This document shows, one piece after another, positions 22,295 through 29,988 of a stretch of 32,987 bases of DNA; position 1 is the first letter of the stretch, and the number at the start of each line of letters is the position of its first letter. This DNA is from Candidatus Bathyarchaeota archaeon. GTDB lineage: Archaea; Thermoproteota; Bathyarchaeia; TCS64. The translations under genes and the position numbers were made by a program. The notes under the pieces were generated by a model that had not been told where the DNA came from, made no database searches, and worked only from the letters and a program-made list of their open reading frames with translations. The DNA lies in assembly GCA_017883585.1 (NCBI GenBank), contig JADGNG010000012.1, forward strand, positions 1-32,987, written 5' to 3'.

Positions 22295-24457
22295 ATGAAA
22301 AAAGAGGCTCAACCCCAAGCCCCACATTTTATACGCGTTGAAGTGGAGTCAGGTGTACTCACAAGGACCGCGTGTTTTAGAATGCAAGGCAAGGAATGGG
22401 TGACGATCCGGAGGAACGTCTGCCAGGTCTGCTATTGCGACTGCGGTATGCTCACCTACATGAGGGGAGGAAAAGTCATCAAGGTCGAGGGGGACCCGGA
22501 TAACCCCCACAACAGGGGTGCCCTCTGCGCCCAGGGTCGCTCCGCCCGCCAGATGCTCTACAACCCCGACCGCCTCAAGTATCCCCTGAAAAGGGTAGAT
22601 GAGAGGGGTAGCGGGGAGTGGGAGCGCATAACCTGGGACGAAGCTATCGATACCATCGCCGATAAGCTCCTTGAGGTCAAGGGGAAATACGGCCCCGAGG
22701 CACTAGCCTTCGTCAAAGGGCCCACCCGGCAGATGATCGAGCAGGTCTTCCAGCGTTTCTGCTACGCCTACGGGACCCCGAACTACTCGGGTAACTGGAG
22801 CTTCTGCGTCGGCCCAAAGATGATCGGGTATACCTACACCTATGGGAAGACGCCACAGGGACCGCCCTACATGCCTTGGAGCGATTTCAGGAACTCGAAA
22901 TACATAATGCTCTTCGGCACAAACCCGGCTCTGAGCTTTATACATCGCTACCCTCGGATCATGTCGGACATCCTCGACGCGAAGGAGGCGGGGGCGAAGC
23001 TCGTCGTAGTCGACCCCCGCTTCACTGAGACGGCGTCGAAGGCTGACATATACCTCCCTATAAAGCCGGGGACGGACGCGGCCCTCATACTCGCCATGAT
23101 ACGGACAATCATAAGCGAGGGTTTGCACGACGCGGAGTTCGTCGAGAAGTACACCATCGGGTTCGAGAGACTGATGGAGCACGTCCAGAAGTACACGCCT
23201 GAGTACGCGGAGGAGATAACGGGGATACCCGCCGAGCGTATCGTCGAGGTCGCGAGGCAGTTCGCCACCGCGAAGCCGGCATGTCTCGACAGACGCGAAG
23301 GCGTACTCCACCACACCAACTCGACGCACACGCTCCGCGCCATGGCGATCCTCCTCGCCATCACGGGGAACGTCGACAAGCCGGGAGCCCTCCTCTTCAA
23401 CCCCGGGGTCAATCTCGCCAACATTACGCGAAAGGAGAGGCTCAAGGCGAGGCCCATCTGGGCGGAGAGGTTCCCACTGGTCGAGGACGCCACAGCAATC
23501 TTCGCCGAGGCCATACTAACCGGGAAGCCACATCTCATCAGGGCAATGATGTGCACTATAGCCAACCCCATCCAAGAGTACCCAAACACGACGAAGGTCA
23601 GGGAGGCGCTCGCCAGTCTCGACTTCCTCGTCGTCGACGACCTCTTCATGACGGAAACGGCGAAGATGGCGGATATAGTCCTCCCCGCTTCCACTTTCTT
23701 CGAGAAGACCGAGCTCTGCAAGACGCAGAACCTCGCCCTCACAAAGTACTTCCAGGTCAGTCATAGCGTGATGGAGCCGCTCTTTGAGAGCCTCCCGGAC
23801 TGGAAGTACATCTGCCTGCTCGCTAAGAGGATGAGGCTCGACGGCTTCGACTACGCTGACGAGGACGAGATCATAAACGAGATAATCAAGCCAGTGGGCG
23901 TGAGGGTAACTGACCTCGGGGAGTCAGGCGTTTACTCGGTGCCCTTCGAGATCGGGCTCCTCCGCAAGAACGGCTTCAACACCCCCTCGGGTAAGATCGA
24001 GTTGTACTCTTCGCAGCTTGAGAAACTCGGCTACGACCCGCTACCCAGCTATGTGGAGCCCCCCGAGACAAGGACTAGCCAACCAGACGCCGCGAAGAAG
24101 TACCCCTTCACCCTAATCACGGGCTCCAAGACCGCGGTCTACCACCACTCACAACAGAGGAACTACAGCTGGCTCCGCGGCTACGTCCCCGAGCCTATAG
24201 TTGAGATAAATTACAAAACCGCGTCACGCCTGAGTATCGGGGAAGGGGATCTCGTGATAGTCGAGGGACTCAGGGGCGAGGCGAAACTGAAGGCCAAGCT
24301 TACAACTGGCATCCGGGAGGACGTCGTCTCCGTCACCCACGGCTGGGAAGGGGAGTCGAATATAAACTACCTCACCGATGACACCCAACTCGACCCCATA
24401 GCCGCGATGCCCGCCTTCAGGACTATCCTCTGTAACATACGGAGGGCTGAGCCATGA
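22295..24457 (+). CDS. Molybdopterin oxidoreductase catalytic subunit (DMSO reductase family)
   Basis: 720 residues. The FeS site near the N-terminus is Cys43-x2-Cys46-x3-Cys50 then Cys78 (CAQGRSAR), followed by the bis-MGD-binding domains (GTNPALSFIHRYPR, VVVDPRFTETASKADIYLPIKPGTD) and the C-terminal molydopterin-dinucleotide domain (GSKTAVYHHSQQRNYSWLR). Cys171 in WSFCVGPK is placed to ligate the metal, as in thiosulfate/polysulfide-type or nitrate reductases; tungsten is also possible. There is no Tat signal, so it is probably cytoplasmic. The N-terminus before Cys43 is long; an alternative ATG at 22382 behind TTTTATAC would remove 29 residues. It overlaps the ferredoxin subunit by ATGA. 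Confidence 0.93.
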   Translation: MKKEAQPQAPHFIRVEVESGVLTRTACFRMQGKEWVTIRRNVCQVCYCDCGMLTYMRGGKVIKVEGDPDNPHNRGALCAQGRSARQMLYNPDRLKYPLKRVDERGSGEWERITWDEAIDTIADKLLEVKGKYGPEALAFVKGPTRQMIEQVFQRFCYAYGTPNYSGNWSFCVGPKMIGYTYTYGKTPQGPPYMPWSDFRNSKYIMLFGTNPALSFIHRYPRIMSDILDAKEAGAKLVVVDPRFTETASKADIYLPIKPGTDAALILAMIRTIISEGLHDAEFVEKYTIGFERLMEHVQKYTPEYAEEITGIPAERIVEVARQFATAKPACLDRREGVLHHTNSTHTLRAMAILLAITGNVDKPGALLFNPGVNLANITRKERLKARPIWAERFPLVEDATAIFAEAILTGKPHLIRAMMCTIANPIQEYPNTTKVREALASLDFLVVDDLFMTETAKMADIVLPASTFFEKTELCKTQNLALTKYFQVSHSVMEPLFESLPDWKYICLLAKRMRLDGFDYADEDEIINEIIKPVGVRVTDLGESGVYSVPFEIGLLRKNGFNTPSGKIELYSSQLEKLGYDPLPSYVEPPETRTSQPDAAKKYPFTLITGSKTAVYHHSQQRNYSWLRGYVPEPIVEINYKTASRLSIGEGDLVIVEGLRGEAKLKAKLTTGIREDVVSVTHGWEGESNINYLTDDTQLDPIAAMPAFRTILCNIRRAEP

Positions 24458-24855
24458 CCCAGAAGAAGGCGTTTCTGGTAAATATCGACCGATGCATAGG
24501 CTGCTACGCCTGTGAGATCGCCTGTAAGGATGAGAACGACCTCTCCCCTGGGATAAAGCGCGTCATGATCAGGATAGTTGAGGCGGGAGAGCTGAACAGG
24601 TCCTACGTCCCCGAGTTTAGCCTCGAGACGATTGATGTCTCCGGTTGCACACTCTGCCCCCAGCTGCAGATCGAGGGGAGGAGGCCCGCGTGCGTCAACA
24701 ACTGCCTCACCAACGCCTTGGACTTCGGAGACCTCGAGGAAATGAAGAAGCAGGCGGAGAAGATACGGGGCTTCAAGTTCGAGAAGGAGCAGAAGAAGGG
24801 CATCACAGTCTATGCTTCGAAGAAACCCCTAGACACCTTTCTAGCACCCGCCTAA
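24454..24855 (+). CDS. 4Fe-4S ferredoxin subunit of the oxidoreductase
   Basis: 133 residues. Two cysteine groups, CIGCYACEIAC near the N-terminus and CTLCPQLQIEGRRPACVNNC at about 66-85, suit two [4Fe-4S] clusters arranged as in DmsB/PsrB N-terminal halves. It is shorter than the usual four-cluster subunits (about 190-230 residues). The ATGA overlap with the catalytic gene shows that they form one enzyme. No NrfD/DmsC membrane anchor follows, so electrons probably go to or from soluble carriers. Confidence 0.93.
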   Translation: MTQKKAFLVNIDRCIGCYACEIACKDENDLSPGIKRVMIRIVEAGELNRSYVPEFSLETIDVSGCTLCPQLQIEGRRPACVNNCLTNALDFGDLEEMKKQAEKIRGFKFEKEQKKGITVYASKKPLDTFLAPA

Positions 24856-24899
24856 CATTTATCAACCAAGGCGCGAAGTGGAACCACGAGGTTCTTAGA

Positions 24900-25403
24900 A
24901 TGTCCGAATCGATAGAGAAGCTCATGGCCGCGTTCGCTGGGGAGTCTCAGGCGAACCGCAGATACCTAGCATTCGCGAAGAAGGCGGAGGAGGAGGGCCT
25001 CCCACAGGTCGCTAAGCTGTTCCGCGCAGCCGCGGAGGCGGAGACCGTCCACGCCATGAACCACCTCAGGATAGCGGGGAAGGTGGGCATGACGGTGAGT
25101 AACCTCGACGAGGCCATCAGCGGCGAGACCTTCGAGTACCGTCAAATGTACCCCGAGTTCCTTGCCATAGCACAGAAAGAGAAGAACAAGCAGGCTGAGT
25201 GGAGCTTCAACGTCGCTAACCAGGTCGAGGAGGTCCACGCGGGGCTCTATAAGAAGGCGCTGGAGACTCTGAATTCGAAGAAGCCCCTCCCAAACAGGGA
25301 CTATTACGTCTGCAAGGTCTGCGGGAACACGGTTGAGGGCGTGGCTCCCGAGAAGTGCGTCGTCTGCGGGGCGCCGCAAGCCCAGTTCCTCAGGGTTACC
25401 TGA
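24900..25403 (+). CDS. Rubrerythrin
   Basis: 167 residues from ATG 24900; the track's 252-aa version extends back into the ferredoxin gene in another frame and is not real. A ferritin-like di-iron four-helix bundle (AFAGESQANRRYLAF, EAETVHAMNHL, NQVEEVHAGLYKKAL) is followed by a C-terminal rubredoxin-like site with CKVCG and CVVCGAP. It reduces hydrogen peroxide using rubredoxin-type electron donors in anaerobes. It is 44 bases after the ferredoxin subunit with a CATTTATCA box between, so it could be co-transcribed or separate. Confidence 0.95.
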   Translation: MSESIEKLMAAFAGESQANRRYLAFAKKAEEEGLPQVAKLFRAAAEAETVHAMNHLRIAGKVGMTVSNLDEAISGETFEYRQMYPEFLAIAQKEKNKQAEWSFNVANQVEEVHAGLYKKALETLNSKKPLPNRDYYVCKVCGNTVEGVAPEKCVVCGAPQAQFLRVT

Positions 25404-25421
25404 GCTATAAAGTACGCGCGC

Positions 25422-25823
25422 CTAGCACTGCCCCCTGAGCAGGTCGGCGAACGACTCCCGCTCCCTAATGAGACGGGCCTCGCCACCTCGTACAATCACC
25501 TCGGCGGGCAGCGGCGCGCGCGTTCATGACCGCGAGCAGGGCACCCTCAGACACCCCGGTATGCTGCGATCCCTCACGAAGACGTCACTTGATTTGCAGA
25601 CCAGGCCATAGACGTCGACCACCTGCGTGCGCGCGCGGCGTAGAGTATCCGACTACGTGGGTACTGCTTAGTGAAAGCGTCCGTTATGCGCCTGTATTGT
25701 CCTAATTTTCTCCTCGCTATAGAGGTAGAGGGGCGTCCCGAAGCGTCGGGCCGCGTTTAGGGTGAAGACGCCGTCGACGTAAAGGTACCCGCCCCTGTTC
25801 TCGTATGGCCAATTTAGTGCCAT
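25422..25823 (-). pseudogene. lysA: Diaminopimelate decarboxylase (lysA) remnant, internally deleted
   Basis: Reading the minus strand from ATG 25823: MALNWPYENRGGYLYVDGVF, then FGTPLYLYSEEKIR, a classic LysA start. It shifts frame near 25675 and continues KQYPRSRILYAA, the next LysA block. Right after a CGCGCGC tract the sequence jumps to VVDVYGLVCKSSDVFVRDR, which belongs near the LysA C-terminus, then shifts again to ALLAVMNAR and [24 protein letters not shown] before TAG 25422. The Lys of the PLP site and most of the barrel are gone: about 400 bases remain against a usual ~1250. Several frameshifts make it non-functional. It explains the otherwise empty 25404-25865 gap. Confidence 0.82.
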
Positions 25824-25852
25824 GGCGTACTGCCGAATGTGCAGGGACGGAT

Positions 25853-25862
25853 GGATAAAAGG
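25853..25862 (-). promoter_or_regulatory. Surviving TATA box of the lysA pseudogene
   Basis: CCTTTTATCC on the minus strand, 30-39 bases before the remnant's ATG, lies immediately after the stop of the LarA-like gene. It suggests that lysA decayed recently enough to keep its promoter. Confidence 0.45.
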
Positions 25863-25865
25863 AGG

Positions 25866-27122
25866 CTACTTGATGAGGGTGCCTAGGACGTCGAACTGGG
25901 CATCACGGGGCTCGCCGAGGAGTTCCACTCTCTTGGCGAGTTTCTTATCCTTCTTGACCACCTCAGCCAAGCTCTCACTGATCCAGATGTGCTCAAGCTC
26001 CTGAGTGTTCTTTATAACCATCATCCTAACCCTTGACCGGTCCACGGGACCTATGACACGTAGGGCGGTGTCGATGGCGTCCCTGTCGTTGGGTAGCCAT
26101 ATTGGCACCTTCCCCGTGGCGCATGTGCCCTGAGTAAGGCAGTTCACATAGGTGGAGGGGTAGTCGATCTTGTCGAAGACACGGCGCGTGATGAGGTCGG
26201 CTAAGCCGATTCCGATAGCGTTGCCGTGCGTCTCCTCGGAGAGGTCGAGGACCACGATCTTGTCTATCTTCGCCGCGTCGGTGTCCGACTCGCCCGGCAT
26301 CCAGAAGCGCCCAGTCACGTTCGTGTCCATACCTACGCCGCTGATATTCTTCCCGATCTCCTCGACGACGAGCACGTCGAGCTCCTTGAATGGGAGTCGG
26401 GCTAAGAGACCCTTCGCCTCCTTTAGGAGCTTCAACTCGGCTGCCTCGAATTCGTTTGGTTCGAGTGCGACGACCTTCACGGTCTCGTGGCGGGCGTTCT
26501 CAAGGAGGGCTAGACCCATGAGTATTGGCGCCTTCTCCATGATGAGGCGCGCAGCAGCGGGTAGGAGCGTATGATAGCCCTCGTAGAGGTTGTGGTGGAT
26601 CATCTCGGCCCCCTTCTGCTTCCCGAGGCCGATGGCCATCATCTTCATGAGGCCACTCTCGATCTCCCCCTTGAAGTCGGTGTGCGGTTTGATCCTGCCG
26701 ACGACTATTATACCGTCGGCCCTGATGGCGTTCCTGTCGACGTAGACGGGCGTTCCCCCGATCTCCCCGATCTTGTCGACCTCCATGCTGCTGATTATGG
26801 GGGCGCAGACACTCTCTTCGGTGATTCCAAGGCTTCTGAGGGTCTCGACCTGCCCATGTGGCGTGGCTCCGCCATGGCTCCCCATCGCGGGGATAAGGAA
26901 CGGCTCACCACCTGCAGCCTTCACCTCCTCGACGACGGTCCGCAGAATCTCGGGGATGTTAGCGATGCCGCGGCTACCCGCCGTGATCGCTATCCTTTGC
27001 CCCTTCCTGACCTTCTTCGCAAGCCCCTTCGAGTTGAGCTGGCGCCTGATCTCGGTTACAAAATCATCTAGGCAGGGCTGATCGATAACCTGCCTCGCCT
27101 CGACCATCTTGGGGAAGCTCAT
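25866..27122 (-). CDS. LarA-like (DUF2088) nickel-pincer racemase/epimerase homologue
   Basis: 418 residues from ATG 27122; the track's upstream 18 residues overlap the pdxA end and are doubtful. The LarA N-domain motifs are there: TAGSRG, GSHGG (His83), RIKPHTDF (His147), SGLMKMMAIGLGKQ (Lys160, at the place of the pincer-nucleotide attachment lysine) and a later His pair (176-177). LarA enzymes use a nickel-pincer nucleotide to racemise or epimerise 2-hydroxy acids. The cofactor genes larB, larC and larE are not in the window. It is third in an operon after DUF1537 and pdxA, 25 bases downstream, so an alpha-hydroxy sugar-acid epimerase is likelier than a lactate racemase; that is inference. 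Confidence 0.82.
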   Translation of the reverse strand: MSFPKMVEARQVIDQPCLDDFVTEIRRQLNSKGLAKKVRKGQRIAITAGSRGIANIPEILRTVVEEVKAAGGEPFLIPAMGSHGGATPHGQVETLRSLGITEESVCAPIISSMEVDKIGEIGGTPVYVDRNAIRADGIIVVGRIKPHTDFKGEIESGLMKMMAIGLGKQKGAEMIHHNLYEGYHTLLPAAARLIMEKAPILMGLALLENARHETVKVVALEPNEFEAAELKLLKEAKGLLARLPFKELDVLVVEEIGKNISGVGMDTNVTGRFWMPGESDTDAAKIDKIVVLDLSEETHGNAIGIGLADLITRRVFDKIDYPSTYVNCLTQGTCATGKVPIWLPNDRDAIDTALRVIGPVDRSRVRMMVIKNTQELEHIWISESLAEVVKKDKKLAKRVELLGEPRDAQFDVLGTLIK

Positions 27123-27147
27123 TGACGATCGGTAGGTGGCGCTGGGA

Positions 27148-28194
27148 TTAAGCAGTTTTCTTCCTGAGGCGGACATCAGCCATCTGGGCGGCCGTCTTTA
27201 TAGCGTCGATTAGGCTCTGGGGGTTCGCGGTGCCTTCGCGTCGGCCCGCCTTACCGTAGGCGGTTCCGTGGTCGACACTCGTCCGCACGAAGGGGAGGCC
27301 GACGGTCATGTTTACTCCGCTGACATCCTCCCACTTTCCAGTCGCCTCATCGAACCTGAAGCCTTGGAGCTTGACTGGGATGTGCCCTTGGTCGTGGTAC
27401 ATGGCGACTACGACGTCGTAAATGCCGCCGACAGCTTTCGAGAAGACGGTATCCGGCGGCACGGGGCCTTCGACGATCATACCCGCCTTCCTTGCCTCGT
27501 CTATCGCCGGCGCAATGACCTCTATCTCCTCCCTCCCGAAGAGCCCGCCCTCCCCCGAATGGGGATTGAGCCCCGAGACTCCTATCCTTGGTCTGTCGAA
27601 TCCGAGGCTCCTGGTCGCCTCGTGGGCGACCCTGATCTTCTTGAAGACCCGGTCCTTGGTTATGAGGTCAGGGACCTCCCGGAGGCTGACGTGTGTGGTT
27701 ATGTGGACGACCCTGAGATTCCCCGCAATGAGCATCATTGCGTAGTCTTGTGTGTGGGCGAGTTCGGCGAGGAGCTCTGTGTGCCCCGGATATTTGTACC
27801 CCGCCATGTGCATCGCTTCCTTATTCAGCGGCGCAGTGACCATGCCGTCGACCTCGTCCCTCATCGCCATCTCCGCCGCCTTTAAGACGAACTCGACGGA
27901 TGCCTTCCCAGCCATCGACTGGGGCCTTCCCATGATAAGGGAGGAGGTGTCGACGTTGTCGAGGCTGATCATGTCGATTGTGCCACGTCTGTATAGCCCA
28001 TCTGTAGGGAAGTCGACCTTCTTAACTGCGAGGTTGAGCCCCGCGACCTCAAGCCCCATGTTCATAGCGTCGGCGTCCCCGATTACGAGGGGGCGGCAGA
28101 CGCCGTAGACCTCGTCCGTGTTGAGGGCCTTTGCTATGATCTCTGGCCCTATCCCGGCTACGTCACCCATCGTGATCGCAAGTAGTGGTCTCAT
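27148..28194 (-). CDS. PdxA-family dehydrogenase (probably PdxA2, 4-phospho-sugar-acid)
   Basis: 348 residues from ATG 28194, which forms an ATGA overlap with the kinase gene; the longer track start lies inside that gene. Motifs: ITMGDVAGIGPE, YPGHTELLAELA, GLNPHSGEGGLFGREE, YHDQGHIPVKL and RTSVDHGTAYGKAG, covering the three metal-binding His positions. PdxA makes the vitamin B6 precursor, but paralogues beside DUF1537 kinases (PdxA2) oxidise and decarboxylate 4-phospho-threonate or -erythronate to dihydroxyacetone phosphate. The operon partner makes the second role the better call. No pdxJ is nearby. Confidence 0.9.
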   Translation of the reverse strand: MRPLLAITMGDVAGIGPEIIAKALNTDEVYGVCRPLVIGDADAMNMGLEVAGLNLAVKKVDFPTDGLYRRGTIDMISLDNVDTSSLIMGRPQSMAGKASVEFVLKAAEMAMRDEVDGMVTAPLNKEAMHMAGYKYPGHTELLAELAHTQDYAMMLIAGNLRVVHITTHVSLREVPDLITKDRVFKKIRVAHEATRSLGFDRPRIGVSGLNPHSGEGGLFGREEIEVIAPAIDEARKAGMIVEGPVPPDTVFSKAVGGIYDVVVAMYHDQGHIPVKLQGFRFDEATGKWEDVSGVNMTVGLPFVRTSVDHGTAYGKAGRREGTANPQSLIDAIKTAAQMADVRLRKKTA

Positions 28195-29441
28195 TTCGAC
28201 GTCAACCTCCTGAGCCTCTGTGTCGCATGGACGAGGCTGTCCTCGACGCCAAACCCACCCGCTTTCGTTACGGCAAGCATCCCGTTGCTTAGCCTGACGA
28301 GTGGTATTCCCGGCTCGATCTCTTCCATGATCGAGACCCTGTCGGCTTGGAGCTTCTGGCACACCATCAGGCTGGTGGCTCCTCCGGTAAGTATGAGTCC
28401 AAGGACCTCCGCCTCGTTGAGTACAGCGGATGTAACCTCACCTATTGCCTCTTCGATGAAAAGCTTCGCCTCGTTTTCCTTTATTCCGTGTCCGAGGGCG
28501 TGTGAGATGAACTCGTCGGCGGAGCCCTCCTTGGGAGCGGAGGTGATCGAGACATCCACTCCCACCTTAAGGGCGGCGACCACCTCCCCCACGCACCGCC
28601 TCACCTCAAACTTCGCTACGGGCCCACCGTCTATCAGCTTCAGAATCCCTATCTCGATCTCCCTGAAGCCGAGACGATCATGTAGTTTGTGCACCTGAAT
28701 CCGGCTGAGGTGCCTCGTGCTCCCGCAGACTGAGAGGACGGGCTTCGGAGCTCTCATGCCGAAGCCGATGGGTATCTCGCTCGCGAAACCCGCTGAGCCG
28801 ACGAAGACCTTCGTTTCCCCAGCGGCGCGTGATATGTCAATGAGGTGCTTCTCGCTGAGGACATCGAAGACGATTATCTCGACACGACTCTTCTTTAGCT
28901 CCTCAACGGCTGACTTGATCGATTCTACACCCCCATTAACCTTCTCGAAGTCTACGATACCGACTATGCGCTTGCTCTGCACCCCGATGATGGCCTCTAT
29001 CTCGGGAGTCTTCGCTCCAAGCTCGTTGACGTACTCAGTCTTGTCTATAGGGGTATTGTCGACGAGCTGCCTTCCGGCGAGTGTCGTCCTCCCGTAGGTC
29101 GGGTATGCGGGGGCGAAAAATGCGAGCTTCGCACTCGATGCCTCCATCACGGCGTCCAGCTCGGAGCCTATATTGCCTCGGAGGGTCGAGTCGACCTTCT
29201 TGTATATTCTTTCAGCGCCGAAACTGATCAGCTTCTCGGTGGCGCGGTAGACACGCCAAAAGGCGTCATCTGGCTTCAACCCCCTGCTCTCGGTGTCCAT
29301 CACGACCACGTCTACACCCCCGAGCTTCGAGGAGCCCTTCAACTCACCTATAATAACCTCAACGGAGAACCCCCAATTCCTGAACTGGACGCCCGTGTCG
29401 AACGCGCCGGTCAGATCGTCGGCGAGGACACCTACCTTCAA
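28191..29441 (-). CDS. DUF1537 four-carbon sugar-acid kinase
   Basis: 416 residues. The N-domain begins VGVLADDLTGAFDTG and carries KKVDSTLRGNIGSELD; the C-domain ends with LILTGGATS and VTKAGGFG, the ATP-binding signatures of DUF1537 kinases (OtnK/DtnK). These phosphorylate the C4 hydroxyl of threonate or erythronate, or 3-oxo forms. The start is TTG 29441 with GGGGAT six bases upstream; an in-frame TAG lies above it and no ATG is available. It is the first gene of the three-gene operon and is divergent from the SnoaL-like gene with 103 bases between. Confidence 0.9.
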   Translation of the reverse strand: MKVGVLADDLTGAFDTGVQFRNWGFSVEVIIGELKGSSKLGGVDVVVMDTESRGLKPDDAFWRVYRATEKLISFGAERIYKKVDSTLRGNIGSELDAVMEASSAKLAFFAPAYPTYGRTTLAGRQLVDNTPIDKTEYVNELGAKTPEIEAIIGVQSKRIVGIVDFEKVNGGVESIKSAVEELKKSRVEIIVFDVLSEKHLIDISRAAGETKVFVGSAGFASEIPIGFGMRAPKPVLSVCGSTRHLSRIQVHKLHDRLGFREIEIGILKLIDGGPVAKFEVRRCVGEVVAALKVGVDVSITSAPKEGSADEFISHALGHGIKENEAKLFIEEAIGEVTSAVLNEAEVLGLILTGGATSLMVCQKLQADRVSIMEEIEPGIPLVRLSNGMLAVTKAGGFGVEDSLVHATQRLRRLTSK

Positions 29442-29544
29442 AATTATCCCCGGAGTAATCTGGGGCGACGGCTAGAAAATACCTTCCATGGGCGAATTGG
29501 CCGCGACCGTAAATGCCTTTAGCCTGACAAGGCGGTGAACAAAC

Positions 29545-29934
29545 ATGGCTCAGGGATTCAACGTCAAGATAGTCGACGACTGGGTGAAGTTCTGGAACAC
29601 TTACGATCTAAACCAGGTTGAGAAGTTATTCCTGAAGGACGGTAGGGTCACCTACTTCTCCTCCGAGAGGCAAGGTGTCATCAAGGGCTATGAGGCGCTC
29701 GTGAAGCATCATGAGGGCTTTGGCTTCGTGAAAGGTGGGAAGACTCAGCCCAATAAATTGTGGCTAGAGGGGATGGATGTGGAGGACTTCGGGGACTCGG
29801 CCATTGTTTGCGCCGTCTGGTTCTTTAAACGCCCGAGCTCTGAGACGCCGCAGAAGGGCCCCGTCACTATTGTCTACCAGAGAATGCCAGGGGGCTGGCT
29901 TATAGCTCACGCCAATTTCGGGAACTACAAGTGA
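29545..29934 (+). CDS. SnoaL/NTF2-like protein
   Basis: 129 residues, alpha+beta cone fold: VDDWVKFWNTYDLNQVEKLFLKDG, then VIKGYEALVKHHEGF and a C-terminal strand pair VTIVYQRMPGGWLIAHAN. It matches SnoaL-like DUF4440/PF13474-type domains, which can be enzymes or ligand-binding proteins. No catalytic Asp/His pair can be assigned with confidence. Placed between the kinase operon and the transporter, it may act on the same substrate, or be unrelated. Confidence 0.78.
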   Translation: MAQGFNVKIVDDWVKFWNTYDLNQVEKLFLKDGRVTYFSSERQGVIKGYEALVKHHEGFGFVKGGKTQPNKLWLEGMDVEDFGDSAIVCAVWFFKRPSSETPQKGPVTIVYQRMPGGWLIAHANFGNYK

Positions 29935-29988
29935 CCCTCGTCCTCACAACTTGAGAGATATCTTTTTCCGGTGGCTGAACGGCTCAGA

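Noticed and set aside
22703-23742. Minus-strand ORFs (208 and 264 aa) inside the oxidoreductase gene
   Set aside because: They lie wholly inside a well-recognised gene and show no motifs of their own.
24645-24899. Upstream 85-residue extension of the rubrerythrin ORF
   Set aside because: It runs out of frame through the ferredoxin gene; the normal rubrerythrin start MSESIEKL is at 24900.
28195-28362. N-terminal 56-residue extension of the PdxA ORF
   Set aside because: It lies inside the DUF1537 gene, and the PdxA family begins at MRPLLAITMGD with an ATGA overlap.
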